Shown: in pieces, positions 27,768 through 37,851 of the stretch | Position numbering within the stretch: position 1 is the first letter of the stretch | Layout of the letters: every line of letters begins with the position of its first letter | Position numbers and translations under genes: made by a program | Notes under the pieces: generated by a model | The model's input: only the letters and a program-made list of their open reading frames with translations | The model's database searches: none | Told to the model about the DNA's origin: nothing | Assembly (NCBI RefSeq): GCF_023015625.1 | Contig: NZ_JALKAH010000005.1 | Location: forward strand, 372,001 to 436,000 | Reading direction: 5' to 3' | Source of the DNA: Yoonia sp. F2084L | Lineage (GTDB): Bacteria > Pseudomonadota > Alphaproteobacteria > Rhodobacterales > Rhodobacteraceae | Length of the DNA stretch: 64,000 bases

Positions 27768-29117
27768 TCACTCGGCCGGGCTGGCGACGGGCTTGGCGCC
27801 GTCACCTTTCGGCGCGTAGTGCGCGTTGAAGTCTTCTTCGATTGTTGCTGGCGGTGTGTTTGGCTTTTCGATCACACCCAGAAGCGGCAGGATCACCAGG
27901 AAGTAGGCGAACCAATATGTCGATCCGATCAGCGCGATGTAAGGATAGATACCCTCAGCCGGACGCGCACCGACCCACATCAGCAAGATGAAGTTGACTG
28001 CGAACAGCCAGAACCACCACTTGAACATTGGGCGGTAACGACCGGAACGCACGGTCGATGTATCCAACCATGGCGCCAGAGCCATCACAACGATCGCACC
28101 GAACATCGCGATAACACCGAAGAATTTGGCGTCGATGATGCCGAATGTGATCCAGTTCACCGCGATCACCAGCCACACGTCTTGGTCAAACGCACGCAGC
28201 ACGGCGTAGAATGGCAAGAAGTACCATTCAGGCACGATGTGCGAAGGCGTCGCCAGCGGGTTGGCCGGGATGTAGTTATCCGGGTGGCCAAGATAGTTTG
28301 GCATGAACCCAACGACTGCAACGAACACAGCTAAAATGATGGCCAGCGCAAACAGATCCTTGATCACGAAATATGGCCAGAAGGGCAGCGTATCTTTTTC
28401 CGCGTCTTCTTTTGATGTGCGACGCACCTCAACACCGGTTGGGTTGTTGTTGCCCGTGGTGTGGAACGCCCAGACGTGCACGATTGTCAGACCCAACAGA
28501 ATGAAGGGCAGCAGATAGTGCAGCGAGAAAAAGCGGTTCAACGCAGGCTGTGCGATCGCACCATTGGGCGTACCCAGCAGCCAAATCTGAACGCTTTCAC
28601 CGATGAACGGGATCGCGCCAAACAGACCTGTGATGACAGCCGTACCGTGGAACGACATCTGGCCCCATGGCAGCACGTAACCCATAAAGGCCGTACCCAT
28701 CATAAGCACATACATCAGCATGCCGATGATCCATGTCACCTCACGTGGGGACTTATATGAACCATAGTAGAGCGACCGGAAGATATGTGCATAGACGGCA
28801 ACAAAGAACAGCGACGCGCCGTTCTGGTGGAAATAGCGGATCATATGGCCGCCATTCACGTCGCGCATGATATGCTCGACCGAATTGAAGGCCATATCGA
28901 CGTGTGGCACATAGTGCATGACCAGCACGATGCCGGTGATGATTTGCAACACGAGAGTGAAAACAAGAACGATACCCCAGATCCACATCCAGTTCAGGTT
29001 CTTAGGTGTGGGCAACATCAGGGTGTCATACATCAAACCAACGATCGGCAGGCGGCTATGAAGCCACTTTTCGCCTTTTGAATTTGGCTCGTAATGGTCG
29101 TGGGGGATACCGGACAT
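27768..29117 (-). CDS. petB: Cytochrome b of the bc1 complex
   Basis: 449 aa with eight membrane helices. [20 protein letters not shown] near the Qo site, [15 protein letters not shown] (PEWY motif) and PNKLGHPDNY-like ([14 protein letters not shown]) are all present. It holds haems bL and bH and the two quinone sites. Length and the C-terminal extension are normal for Rhodobacterales. Second gene of petABC, 12 bp after petA. Confidence 0.96.
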   Translation of the reverse strand: MSGIPHDHYEPNSKGEKWLHSRLPIVGLMYDTLMLPTPKNLNWMWIWGIVLVFTLVLQIITGIVLVMHYVPHVDMAFNSVEHIMRDVNGGHMIRYFHQNGASLFFVAVYAHIFRSLYYGSYKSPREVTWIIGMLMYVLMMGTAFMGYVLPWGQMSFHGTAVITGLFGAIPFIGESVQIWLLGTPNGAIAQPALNRFFSLHYLLPFILLGLTIVHVWAFHTTGNNNPTGVEVRRTSKEDAEKDTLPFWPYFVIKDLFALAIILAVFVAVVGFMPNYLGHPDNYIPANPLATPSHIVPEWYFLPFYAVLRAFDQDVWLVIAVNWITFGIIDAKFFGVIAMFGAIVVMALAPWLDTSTVRSGRYRPMFKWWFWLFAVNFILLMWVGARPAEGIYPYIALIGSTYWFAYFLVILPLLGVIEKPNTPPATIEEDFNAHYAPKGDGAKPVASPAE

Positions 29118-29129
29118 GGTGTTCTCTCC

Positions 29130-29687
29130 TTAACCGAGTTGAATAGTTGTTTCGTCCACGAAGGACGCAACGGGGACAGGCAGGTTGCGCGGCGCTGGGC
29201 CACGTCTGATCCGGCCGGATGTGTCATAGTGCGAACCGTGGCATGGGCAGAACCAACCGCCAAAGTCACCTGCATCGCCCAAAGGCACACAACCAAGGTG
29301 CGTACAAACGCCCATCTGAACGAGCCAAACACCATCTTCTGTCAAGGCACGGTTTTCATCGGTGGCCGGCGCTTCGCCTGTGTTGGCGTTATTTGCGTCG
29401 GCATCTGGCAGATCGCCAAGGTCAACGGCGCGCGCCTCTGCGATCTCTTCTTCGGTCCGGGCCCGGATAAAGACGGGTTTACCCTGCCACAGCACAGTAA
29501 TCTGTGTGCCGGGGTCAACAGCGCTGACGTCAACGCGGATCGAGGCGAGCGCCAGTACGTCGGCGGAAGGGTTCATCTGGTTTACCAGCGGCCATACAGC
29601 GGCACCTGTTACGACAACACCCGCGCCAGCGGTTGCGTAGTAAAGGAAGTCGCGGCGTGTGCCCTGATGATCATCTGCATGTGACAC
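29130..29687 (-). CDS. petA: Ubiquinol-cytochrome c reductase Rieske iron-sulfur subunit
   Basis: 185 aa. Twin-arginine N-terminus ([15 protein letters not shown]) with one membrane anchor, then the 2Fe-2S ligands in CTHLGC and CPCHGSHYD. The start is set by the ribosome site. GGAG is directly next to the ATG at 29696 (0 nt) but 9 nt from the in-frame GTG at 29687, and [15 protein letters not shown] matches the length of known Rhodobacterales homologues, so GTG is used. First gene of petABC. Confidence 0.93.
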   Translation of the reverse strand: MSHADDHQGTRRDFLYYATAGAGVVVTGAAVWPLVNQMNPSADVLALASIRVDVSAVDPGTQITVLWQGKPVFIRARTEEEIAEARAVDLGDLPDADANNANTGEAPATDENRALTEDGVWLVQMGVCTHLGCVPLGDAGDFGGWFCPCHGSHYDTSGRIRRGPAPRNLPVPVASFVDETTIQLG

Positions 29688-30101
29688 GGGATGCATCTCC
29701 GATTCTTTTGATGGGCTTATCTGCCCGCGCAATCAAATAGACCAATGCGATGATTGGTCAATCTGGCGCTGTTTAACTAGCAAACCTATCAAGGTCCAGC
29801 GGACAATCGGGCGCAGGTCCTCATGCCACCTCTGTTATGCGCTAACACCGAACACTTCGTTAATCGCCCTGACGAGAATCGACGCGCAGAAAAATCCGCC
29901 AATTTCCCCAAAGCTCACTAAATGATCGGAAATCCGCCGATTGTTGCGTTGGTTAGGTAGAAAATGCCCCCTGCTGCCAATAGGTTGTGTCAGAGCCGCC
30001 ACAATCGAGCACCATCACTTAAGACACACTTAATGTTTTATTGTCAGGTGTGAGGCGCAGGTTTAACTAAGATATTGCTACTCGCTTCGGGACTTATTTG
30101 G
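29688..30101. other. Divergent intergenic region upstream of petA and the outer-membrane barrel gene
   Basis: 414 bases with no convincing gene. It should hold the petABC promoter and the promoter of the rightward barrel gene. The only distinct structure I see is an inverted repeat at 29740-29759, listed separately. The rest is relatively AT-rich compared with the flanking genes. Confidence 0.5.
29740..29759. repeat. 7-bp inverted repeat upstream of petA
   Basis: GACCAAT (29740-29746) and ATTGGTC (29753-29759) are exact reverse complements with 6 nt between. It lies 53-72 nt upstream of the petA GTG, the right place for an operator or activator site for the bc1 operon. The binding protein is unknown. 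Confidence 0.45.
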
Positions 30102-30740
30102 ATGAAACGCGCACTTCTGACGTGCATTGGCCTTTTGGCGGCTCCGGCATCTGCGGATGTACAGTTGAGCTTTTATGGCGGTGTCCAGTCGGCGCCATCG
30201 TCCGATATTTCGATTCGTGATCCCGAAATTGGCAACGAGGACTTTTCTCAAGATTGGGAAGGCCGGTCGTTTGATGCGCCCCCCTACTACGGCATTCGCG
30301 CGACCCGCTGGCAGTCGCCGACATTTGGCTTTGGTTTGGACTTTGCGCATAACAAGGTCTACCCGACAGACGGATCCCTGCCCGACGGATATGATGTTCT
30401 TGAATTCACGGACGGTCTGAACACATTGACGGTGAACGCATATCGCCGCTGGAACGACGTGGTTGGTGACGTTTCACCCTATGTCGGGGGCGGCATTGGT
30501 GTGGCCTTGCCGCATGTTGAGGTCACGAATGGCACATCAGACACCTTCGGCTATCAGCTGACCGGGCCGGCAGCCACCTGGATTGCTGGTGCGAGCATGC
30601 CAATCAACGATCAATGGGCCGTTTTTGGTGAGTATAAGGGTACGTTTTCGTCCAACACCGCTGATCTTGAAACCGGTGGTACATTGGAAACGGATATCGT
30701 CACCAACGCAGTCAACTTTGGCGTCAGCTTCAATTTCTAA
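30102..30740 (+). CDS. Outer-membrane beta-barrel protein (lipid A oxidase-like)
   Basis: 212 aa from the ATG at 30102 (an upstream in-frame TTG is ignored). Signal peptide ends at ASA. Alternating aromatic strands (PPYYGIRATRWQSPTFGFGL, NTLTVNAYRRWND, SPYVGGGIGVALPHVEV, WAVFGEYKGTFSS) and a C-terminal Phe (NFGVSFNF) are typical of an eight-stranded barrel. Sequences of this style are annotated as lipid A oxidase (LpxQ-like) in Rhodobacterales; I treat that as tentative. It converges on a glutathione transferase gene 6 bp away. Confidence 0.75.
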   Translation: MKRALLTCIGLLAAPASADVQLSFYGGVQSAPSSDISIRDPEIGNEDFSQDWEGRSFDAPPYYGIRATRWQSPTFGFGLDFAHNKVYPTDGSLPDGYDVLEFTDGLNTLTVNAYRRWNDVVGDVSPYVGGGIGVALPHVEVTNGTSDTFGYQLTGPAATWIAGASMPINDQWAVFGEYKGTFSSNTADLETGGTLETDIVTNAVNFGVSFNF

Positions 30741-30746
30741 ACGCAG

Positions 30747-31349
30747 CTACTCGGGTTTAGTCGCGACCATGCTGTCTCGGGCAGAGAATTCCGCGTGCCA
30801 ATTTGCCAAAGCTTCATTTCCATTGCGCCAACCGCGCCCATCATGGCGCAGGTCAACGTAGGATAGGGCACAGGCCACGCCGATTTGCCCAATGTTCAGT
30901 GGACCCGACAGATGGCTCATCCAGCGGCTGTTGACCGCAGCAATACCGCGTGCAGCCTTGGTCCATTGTGCTTCGATCCAATCTGCCGACTGCTTTTCCT
31001 CTGGCCGCAAACGCGTCTCATAGGACATCGCAACAGTTGCATCCATGATCGCATCTGCCGTCGCCTCAAGCGTCAGGATTTCCCAAATACGGCTTTCAGG
31101 ATAAAGGTTCGCACCCGCCAGATCATCCAAGAATCGGGTGATGACACGGCTGTCATAGATGCCGGGGCCATCAGCGCGGATCAAGGCGGGGATCTTGCCC
31201 ATCGGGTTTGCCGCCACAACCTCTGGCGCAGAGTTCATTGGCGTTGTTGTGACATTCACCTCTTCCACCGTGTCCATCAGGTTCGCTTCACGGATCAAAA
31301 CGCGCACTTTGCGCACGAATGGCGATGCGGGAGAAATAAGCAATTGCAT
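30747..31349 (-). CDS. Glutathione S-transferase family protein
   Basis: 200 aa from the ATG at 31349; 20 in-frame codons upstream are ignored because MQLLISPASPFVRKVRVLI is the natural thioredoxin-fold start. The first domain has a Ser/Pro-type active-site loop (SPASPFVRKV) and the cis-Pro segment GKIPALI, and the second is all-helical. It follows a second transferase gene on the same strand (23 bp gap) in a unit with mtaB and dapF. The substrate is unknown. Confidence 0.85.
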   Translation of the reverse strand: MQLLISPASPFVRKVRVLIREANLMDTVEEVNVTTTPMNSAPEVVAANPMGKIPALIRADGPGIYDSRVITRFLDDLAGANLYPESRIWEILTLEATADAIMDATVAMSYETRLRPEEKQSADWIEAQWTKAARGIAAVNSRWMSHLSGPLNIGQIGVACALSYVDLRHDGRGWRNGNEALANWHAEFSARDSMVATKPE

Positions 31350-31372
31350 AGGCGTGATCCTTGTTCCGTGGT

Positions 31373-32005
31373 TCAGGGAAACAAGACCTGATCCTGCCCG
31401 GCTTGCCAAGGTGGATATTTTGTCATGATCGCATGAAAGCGGTCTGAGGCAAGGAAATCATCCAGCCATTTCGTCAGTGGCCCTAACCCTTGGGCATCAA
31501 ACCAAGCACGATCTGTGTTCGCGAATTGGCGCACGAAAGGCAGGATCGCGACATCAGCCAATGTGCGTTTGGAGCCCATCAAGAAATCTGTCCGGCCCAA
31601 CCGATCATTCAGGTCATTCAAGAATACCATGGCCTTCGCGCGTTCATGGGCTTCATCGCGATCCGGGAAGCGCACCGCATATTTGGTATGATCCAAAGCA
31701 CTTTTGAACGGCCCATCGCAGATGTCGATCAACGCATCGCCTTCCTTGGGCATATCCAACCAGCCCTCGGGATCATTGCGGCCCAGCGCCCAGAGCATCA
31801 CATCACGGCTTTCGTCAATCACGCCATCACCGTCCTGGACAACAGGAACGGTGCCTTTGGGCGATGCCGCCAGAAAGGGTGCCGGTTTCTCCTTGAGCAG
31901 AATTTCTTGCAGGACGACTTGCTGCCCGCTGGACTGGATAGCAAGGCGGGCGCGCATCGCATAGGGACAGCGACGGAACGTCCAAAGGATTGGCAGCGCG
32001 CTCAT
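31373..32005 (-). CDS. Glutathione S-transferase family protein with CPYA motif
   Basis: 210 aa. The N-terminal domain has FRRCPYAMRARLAI, a glutaredoxin-like Cys site, then GTVPVVQDGDGVIDESRDVMLW for glutathione binding. The C-terminal domain is helical. A Cys-type active site suggests an omega/beta-like transferase or reductase rather than a classical conjugating enzyme. The ATG overlaps the end of mtaB by 4 nt, indicating translational coupling. Confidence 0.87.
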   Translation of the reverse strand: MSALPILWTFRRCPYAMRARLAIQSSGQQVVLQEILLKEKPAPFLAASPKGTVPVVQDGDGVIDESRDVMLWALGRNDPEGWLDMPKEGDALIDICDGPFKSALDHTKYAVRFPDRDEAHERAKAMVFLNDLNDRLGRTDFLMGSKRTLADVAILPFVRQFANTDRAWFDAQGLGPLTKWLDDFLASDRFHAIMTKYPPWQAGQDQVLFP

Positions 32006-33261
32006 GCGGTCAGTTGATTGCCCGCAATCCCAGTGATCTGCGCACGCACGATCTGGCTTTCGGGTTGGTCGGTGTTGAACAACACCTCGGTGAATTGCTC
32101 GGTCCGTCCCATGCGCGCGTTCTCCATCAGGATATGATGGGTTTTACCTGCTTGCGCCTCAAGGTGCCGATCAACTTGCGCCGACCCAGCAGCGCGCAAG
32201 GCAGCGGCGCGTTCTTTGATCAATTTCCCGTCCACTTGCGGCATCTTCGCGGCAGGCGTACCCGGACGTGGGGAATAGGGGAAAACATGCAACCATGTCA
32301 GGTCACACTCTTCCACCAAAGCAAGCGCGTTGGCGAACATCGTATCTGTCTCGGTCGGGAAACCTGCGATGATATCGGCACCATAGGTCATGTCAGGGCG
32401 TAACTTGCGCGCCTCTTGGCAGAACGCGATGGCATCATCACGCAGGTGGCGACGCTTCATGCGTTTAAGAATCATGTCGTCGCCATGTTGCAGGGACAGA
32501 TGCAGATGCGGCATCAGGCGTGGCTCGGTTGCGATCGCCTGCATCAGGTTTTCATCCACTTCGATACTATCAATCGAACTGATCCGCAGGCGCGGCAGAT
32601 CAGGCACCAGTTTCAGGATGCGCATGACCAGATCGCCCAGCTTTGGCGTCGCTGGCAGATCAGCGCCCCAACTGGTCAGATCCACACCGGTGAGGACCAC
32701 TTCATTATATCCGGTGTCCACCAACCGCTTGATCTGATCGACAACCACTCCGGCAGGGACAGAACGGGAATTGCCGCGACCATAAGGGATAATGCAGAAG
32801 GTACAGCGGTGATCGCAGCCATTCTGCACCTGCACATAGGCGCGACTGCGTGTGCCGAACCCGTCGATCAGATGACCTGCGGTTTCGGTGACGGACATAA
32901 TGTCGTCCACTTGCACTGGCTCGGTCTGCCCGATAAGATCAGGGGCCATGCCCGCCCAAGTCGCCGGGTTCATCTTTTCGGTATTGCCAAGGACAACATC
33001 GACTTCGTCCATTTTGGCAAAAGCATCAGGCTCGGTCTGGGCTGCACAGCCCGTCACGATCAACTTCGCATTGGGATGATCACGACGCAGCTTGCGGATA
33101 TCTTGGCGGGCCTTGCGCACGGCCTCAGACGTGACAGCACACGTGTTGATGACAATTGCGTTGTTCACGCCAGCAGACGCGGCCAGTTCCTTCATCGCTT
33201 CAGTCTCGTAAGCGTTCAGGCGGCAACCGTGATTGGAAAATATCGGGGCAATCTCGGACAT
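32002..33261 (-). CDS. mtaB: tRNA t6A37 methylthiotransferase MtaB
   Basis: 419 aa. The UPF0004 cluster cysteines are C13, C41 and C72 and the radical-SAM cysteines C149, C153, C156 (CDHRCTFC). GYNEVVLTGVDLTSWGADL follows, which is typical of MtaB (VNLTGVDITSWG-like) rather than MiaB. It converts t6A to ms2t6A at position 37 of certain tRNAs. It starts one base after the dapF stop and overlaps the next gene, so it is part of one operon. Confidence 0.93.
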   Translation of the reverse strand: MSEIAPIFSNHGCRLNAYETEAMKELAASAGVNNAIVINTCAVTSEAVRKARQDIRKLRRDHPNAKLIVTGCAAQTEPDAFAKMDEVDVVLGNTEKMNPATWAGMAPDLIGQTEPVQVDDIMSVTETAGHLIDGFGTRSRAYVQVQNGCDHRCTFCIIPYGRGNSRSVPAGVVVDQIKRLVDTGYNEVVLTGVDLTSWGADLPATPKLGDLVMRILKLVPDLPRLRISSIDSIEVDENLMQAIATEPRLMPHLHLSLQHGDDMILKRMKRRHLRDDAIAFCQEARKLRPDMTYGADIIAGFPTETDTMFANALALVEECDLTWLHVFPYSPRPGTPAAKMPQVDGKLIKERAAALRAAGSAQVDRHLEAQAGKTHHILMENARMGRTEQFTEVLFNTDQPESQIVRAQITGIAGNQLTA

Positions 33262-34077
33262 CTAAAGCCGCCACTGCCCATCAAAAACATGGGCCGTCGG
33301 CCCCGTCATCCAAACGCCATCATCACGCCAACTGATCTGGAGTGTTCCGCCGTCAAGGTCGATACGTACATCACGACCCGTCAAACCCCGGCGCGCAGCC
33401 GCCACGGCCGTCGCGCAAGAGGAAGACCCAGAGGCAAGCGTGATCCCAACGCCGCGTTCCCACACGCGCATACGCAGGTAATCAGTGCCAATGAGACTCG
33501 CAAACTGCACATTGGTGCGCTCCGGGTAAAGCGGGTGATGCTCTAGCTCGGCGCCTTTCACAGCCAGATCAACGGCTTCGGCGTCTGGCACAAAAAAGGT
33601 GCAATGGGGATTTCCCATGCCGGTCGCAGTCGGGGCACCGTCAATGGGCAATTCAAGTGTGTCCATCTCGTGGGCCAGTGGCACATCCTGCCAAGCCAAC
33701 TGAGGTTGGCCCATATTTACCGCGGTCAAACCTTCACCCGCATCCCGCGCCTGCAAGATGCCCCGCGCGGTTTGGAGGGTCAGCGCGGTCGCTCCGGTCT
33801 GGTCCATCATATGCCGCGCAATGCAGCGGGTCGCATTCCCACACGCCCCAGCCTGCGAACCATCGCTGTTCCAAAACGTCAGCCGCACATCGGCATCAGG
33901 CGTTTCAGACAGCACCGCCATCTGATCAAATCCCACACCGCGATGCCGGTCCGCAATGGCCACTGCAACGGCAGCATCCACCCGCGCGCTGATTCCGCGT
34001 TCATCGACGACAACAAAGTCGTTCCCCAGCCCATGCATCTTCATAAAGGGCAAATATGATGAGTCGTTGATCGCCAT
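33262..34077 (-). CDS. dapF: Diaminopimelate epimerase
   Basis: 271 aa. [17 protein letters not shown] at the N-terminus, first catalytic Cys C79 in [10 protein letters not shown], second in [13 protein letters not shown], and [13 protein letters not shown] between. It interconverts LL- and meso-diaminopimelate for lysine and peptidoglycan. The frame is open 22 codons upstream, but the ATG at 34077 gives the usual length; no strong ribosome site helps. First gene of dapF-mtaB-transferases. Confidence 0.93.
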   Translation of the reverse strand: MAINDSSYLPFMKMHGLGNDFVVVDERGISARVDAAVAVAIADRHRGVGFDQMAVLSETPDADVRLTFWNSDGSQAGACGNATRCIARHMMDQTGATALTLQTARGILQARDAGEGLTAVNMGQPQLAWQDVPLAHEMDTLELPIDGAPTATGMGNPHCTFFVPDAEAVDLAVKGAELEHHPLYPERTNVQFASLIGTDYLRMRVWERGVGITLASGSSSCATAVAAARRGLTGRDVRIDLDGGTLQISWRDDGVWMTGPTAHVFDGQWRL

Positions 34078-34172
34078 GGCGGCGATATAGGCCAAGGCAG
34101 GCAAGTTATCCAGCGGTGAGAGGCATTTGGGGCTTGACCACACCCGCGCGCGTTTCTAAGAAGCGCGCTAGT

Positions 34173-34248
34173 GGGCCGTTAGCTCAGTTGGTAGAGCAAC
34201 TGACTTTTAATCAGTAGGTCGATGGTTCGAACCCATCACGGCTCACCA
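34173..34248 (+). tRNA. tRNA-Lys (anticodon TTT)
   Basis: 76 nt cloverleaf: acceptor GGGCCGT pairs with ACGGCTC, D-arm AGCTCAGTTGGTAGAGC, anticodon arm CTGACTTTTAATCAG with TTT, T-arm GATGGTTCGAACCCATC, and encoded CCA at 34246-34248. It stands alone between dapF and the secretion operon. Confidence 0.97.
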
Positions 34249-34498
34249 TTTTCTTCCATGTAAGTGTGAGGGATCACGTGAGTCTTCCACAAAACTCACG
34301 TTTTCTGCCACAAAAGTCAGGAACGCCTTCCACATCGCTGTTTTGGGTGTCCGGTGGTTTTAGAACTGCAAGTCTTGGTCAGAACGGTGACGGTCCTCAC
34401 TTCCAACCGTGGCTAACTGCAGTCTTGGGCAGGCCATGCAGTCGATACAGCTGAAGACGTCAATATGACCTGATAAACTACGCCGACACCCTTGTGCT

Positions 34499-35839
34499 TC
34501 ATTGTTCCCTGAAGGCGCGGTTCATACTGTCTGTGATGGGTTTGACCAGATACTGAAAGAACGTGCGCGCTTCGGTTTGGATCATGATCTCGGCGGGCAT
34601 TCCGGGTGCTGGTGCAAACCCTCTGACCCGGTCCAGTTGTTCGGGTGTGACCGAGACGCGGGCGAGGTAGACTTCTTGTGGTAGTTCCTGACGGCGATCA
34701 AGGATTGCATCGGCGGAGACATAAAAGACTGTGCCTTCCAGAATGGGTGTCGTGCGGGCGTTCAGCCCGGTCAGCCGCACGGTTGCGATCTGCCCTTGCT
34801 GAACCACGTCGATTTCTGTGCGCGGTATGCTGACTTCGATGATCAACGGCTCGCCGGTCGGCAGGATTTCGGCGATGGGTTTGCCAGATTCGATGACCCC
34901 GCCCGGCGTATGGTAGTGCATCGTCACGACTGTGCCCGACACCGGTGCCATGACCTCTGACCTTTGAAGCACGTTTTCAGCGCGGCGGACCTGTTCGCGC
35001 ACGCTTTCCAATTCGGATTGCACCAGTTGCAGCTCGTCCAACGCCGCACTCTGCCGGTCACTGATCGTTTGTGCGATCTGCGCTCTATAGCGTTCCGTGA
35101 CCTCAGCGATTTCTTCCACCTCGGCGGTCAGCCTGCCAATCTGGCCTTCGGCTTCTGCGATGGCACGTCTGAGTGTGTTGACCTCTGAGCGGCGAATGAG
35201 CCCGCGATCCAACAGGATCTGCTTGCTTTCCAAGTCTTCCCGCAGGATTTCAAGCTGCGTCGTCGTTGCGATCAATTGAAAATTATATCCTGACGAGCGC
35301 ACGGCAAGAGCTTCGATACTCTGCTCAAGCAACGCGATATCGTTGTCGAGCTGGCGTGTCGCTGCCTCAAATGTAATCGTCTGACCATCCAGCATCGAGG
35401 CCACATCAAAATCGGCCCGCAGGCTTTCGATGTGTTGTGGAAAGATCAACTGATCCCGGCGGCCATGTTCGGCCAAAATCCGTGTTTCCATCGCCTCTAG
35501 CCTGATCTGGCGCAAGAAAAGCTCGCGTTCGGTTGCCAGTGCCGCCGTCTCATCAAGCAGAAGGATCGGTTGTCCTGCGGTGACGGTGTCACCTTCTTCC
35601 ACAAGGATTTCGTGGATAATGCCACCTTCGAGGTGTTGTACGATCTTGTTGTTGCCGGTCGCCACGAAACTGCCCTGCGCGATCACGGCCGCGGCCAGGG
35701 GTGCGCGCAGGGCCCAAAGCCCAAATCCGCCGAATGCCACCGCAAACAACACCAGCCCAAAGATGATGTGCTTGGTCACGGAACGCGGCACATCAGCGTA
35801 CCATTCAAGGGCATGCGGATTGATAGTGACATCAGACAT
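34499..35839 (-). CDS. Type I secretion membrane-fusion protein (HlyD family)
   Basis: 446 aa. Short cytoplasmic tail, one membrane helix near residues 22-45, a lipoyl-like half-motif (GSFVATGNNKIVQHLEGGII), a long coiled coil (about 95-300) and a second half-motif with VMAPVSGTVVTMHYHTPGGVI. It bridges the ABC exporter to an outer-membrane TolC-type channel that is not encoded here. The frame is open 32 codons upstream, but the ATG at 35839 has GGAGG 8 nt before it. It overlaps the ABC gene end by 8 nt. Confidence 0.93.
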   Translation of the reverse strand: MSDVTINPHALEWYADVPRSVTKHIIFGLVLFAVAFGGFGLWALRAPLAAAVIAQGSFVATGNNKIVQHLEGGIIHEILVEEGDTVTAGQPILLLDETAALATERELFLRQIRLEAMETRILAEHGRRDQLIFPQHIESLRADFDVASMLDGQTITFEAATRQLDNDIALLEQSIEALAVRSSGYNFQLIATTTQLEILREDLESKQILLDRGLIRRSEVNTLRRAIAEAEGQIGRLTAEVEEIAEVTERYRAQIAQTISDRQSAALDELQLVQSELESVREQVRRAENVLQRSEVMAPVSGTVVTMHYHTPGGVIESGKPIAEILPTGEPLIIEVSIPRTEIDVVQQGQIATVRLTGLNARTTPILEGTVFYVSADAILDRRQELPQEVYLARVSVTPEQLDRVRGFAPAPGMPAEIMIQTEARTFFQYLVKPITDSMNRAFREQ

Positions 35840-37844
35840 TTGGCTGGCCTCCCTGACCGTTCGGTCCGGTTGGCAGGGACCCGCCGTTTTGATTGCGCTG
35901 TGCAAGCTGAGCGAGCACCTGCTGACGGAAACCAAACATGGCGATGTTGCCGTCGGCCATGAGCATGATTTTGTCGACTACGCTAAGCAGTGAAGGCTTT
36001 TGCGTAATCACAACGACGGTGATGCCATTCTCGCTTGCGTGTTTGATCGCATTGGCCAGCGCGCGATCACCTGCCGTGTCGAGGTTCGAGTTCGGTTCAT
36101 CCAGCACCAGAAGACGCGGATTACCAAAAAACGCACGTGCCAATGCGATCCGCTGTTTCTGGCCGCCTGACAGGGGCGACCCGTCAGCCTGCACCATCGT
36201 TTCATAGCCATGCGGCAGCATTGCGATCATGTCGTGTACATCGGCCAGCACGGCAGCGCGATGGACATCTTCATCGCGCGCGCCCACCCGCATTCGCGCG
36301 ATGTTTGCTTTGATTGATCCGGGGAAAAGCTGCACATCTTGCGGCAGATAGCCGATGTTTTCGCCCAGCTGCCGTGTGTCCCAATTGCGCAGGTCCATCA
36401 GATCAAGACGTACGTTGCCAGAGGTTGGCAGGATGGACCCGACAAGCATCTTGCCAAGCGTTGTTTTACCTGCACCCGAATTACCAATAACACCAAGGGA
36501 CTCCCCGGGGTTAAGGCTGAATGTCAGACCGTTCAGGATGACTTGTTTGGTACCTGTCGGGACAAACAACAGCCGTTCGACATTCAGGCGGCCTTCGGGG
36601 TTTGGCAGCACCAGTTTTTCGTATCTCTGGACGGAATTATGCATCAGCGCGCGCACTCTGTCATAGGCAGACCGCGACAGGCTATAGCCGTTCCAACCCT
36701 CAATTGACCCTTCAATAGGCGCGAGTGCGCGTCCTGCGATAATGGATGCGGCGATGACCATGCCGCCCGTGATCTGGCCCTGAATGGCCAGATAAGCACC
36801 CCAACCAAGCATCGCAATCTGCGTCAGCAGGCGCGCTGCGCGTGATACGGCAGCCCAAGCGATGTTACGGTCCTGCGCTTTGACTTGTGACCGCAGCGAA
36901 TCTGCGGTGTCTTTTCCCCAAAGTGCAACCGCCTCGGGCACCATCGCCAGCGCGTTGATGATCTGGCTGTTGCGAGACATGGAGTCGAGATGCATGTTCG
37001 CTTTGCTTTGCGCCAGGTTGGCTTCGGCAAATGGTTTTGCCGTGACCTTCTGGTTGATCAAAGCGATCACCATAAGGATCACCGACGTGGTGATCACAAT
37101 CATCCCCAGATGCGGATGAACCATGAAAATTGCAAAAATAAACAGCGGTGCGAATGGCACATCTAGAAATGAGATAAGCGTGCCAGACGTCAGAAACCCG
37201 CGCAATTGTTGCAGATCCCCCAAGGTTTGATACTGCCGCCCATTGTCGTGCAGAGACGCATGGGCCGCGGCACTTAACACTGGCGCGCCAAGCCGGACGG
37301 CCACTTCGACCGCCGTGCGCATCAGAATAAAGCGGCGCACCGCATCGAAAATCGCCTGAAGCACGACTGCACCAACAATCACCGTCGTCAGCATCACAAG
37401 GGTATCCAAGGATCGGCTGGTCAGCACCCGATCCGAAATTTGGAACAGATAAATCGGGATCGCCAAAACCAGAAGGTTGGTGGCACAGGTCAACAACATC
37501 ACAAAGCTCAGGTTGCGTTTGACGACGCGGGTTCCGTCATTGAGCTGTTGCACGAATTGGTCAGGGGCTGCGCGTTTGTGAAAGCTGGAACCACCGCCAC
37601 CGCCGCCACCCTTGCCGCCGTTGTTTGAGGTGGGTGGTTTGCCGCCCCCATCGGATTTCAGGATGGGACCGGTATCGCCCTCGACCTGAACACCACCCAA
37701 TGGGGAGGGTCCAGCGTCCTTACGTTTGCTTTCAAATCGCGGCGGTTCCTCTGGTTTGACCCGCTGCTGGGGTGTCAGTTTCAACGGATCTGTTGGCTGC
37801 GCTTCGGCGAAACGCTTTGTGTCAATCATTGTCATCGAACTCAT
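35832..37844 (-). CDS. Type I secretion ABC transporter (PrtD-like permease/ATPase)
   Basis: 670 aa. A membrane domain (about residues 108-380) is followed by an ATPase domain with Walker A GNSGAGKT (454-461), signature LSGGQ (558-562) and Walker B RLLVLDEPNS (577-586). The first 100 residues are an unusual Pro/Lys-rich cytoplasmic tail ending in a nine-Gly-rich linker, longer than in PrtD. The C-terminus is Gly/Asn-rich (GPNGQGGQPN). No peptidase C39 domain is seen, so it should export proteins with an uncleaved C-terminal signal. Operon with the two upstream genes and the fusion protein. Confidence 0.93.
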   Translation of the reverse strand: MSSMTMIDTKRFAEAQPTDPLKLTPQQRVKPEEPPRFESKRKDAGPSPLGGVQVEGDTGPILKSDGGGKPPTSNNGGKGGGGGGGSSFHKRAAPDQFVQQLNDGTRVVKRNLSFVMLLTCATNLLVLAIPIYLFQISDRVLTSRSLDTLVMLTTVIVGAVVLQAIFDAVRRFILMRTAVEVAVRLGAPVLSAAAHASLHDNGRQYQTLGDLQQLRGFLTSGTLISFLDVPFAPLFIFAIFMVHPHLGMIVITTSVILMVIALINQKVTAKPFAEANLAQSKANMHLDSMSRNSQIINALAMVPEAVALWGKDTADSLRSQVKAQDRNIAWAAVSRAARLLTQIAMLGWGAYLAIQGQITGGMVIAASIIAGRALAPIEGSIEGWNGYSLSRSAYDRVRALMHNSVQRYEKLVLPNPEGRLNVERLLFVPTGTKQVILNGLTFSLNPGESLGVIGNSGAGKTTLGKMLVGSILPTSGNVRLDLMDLRNWDTRQLGENIGYLPQDVQLFPGSIKANIARMRVGARDEDVHRAAVLADVHDMIAMLPHGYETMVQADGSPLSGGQKQRIALARAFFGNPRLLVLDEPNSNLDTAGDRALANAIKHASENGITVVVITQKPSLLSVVDKIMLMADGNIAMFGFRQQVLAQLAQRNQNGGSLPTGPNGQGGQPNV

Positions 37845-37851
37845 TATCCTA

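Noticed and set aside
32416-33546. 376-codon plus-strand open frame
   Set aside because: It runs opposite mtaB and the end of dapF, both with full motifs. It is a shadow frame of GC-rich codons.
34249-34498. Attachment site or integration scar after tRNA-Lys
   Set aside because: No integrase and no repeat of the tRNA 3' end downstream were seen; the next gene is a normal secretion gene.
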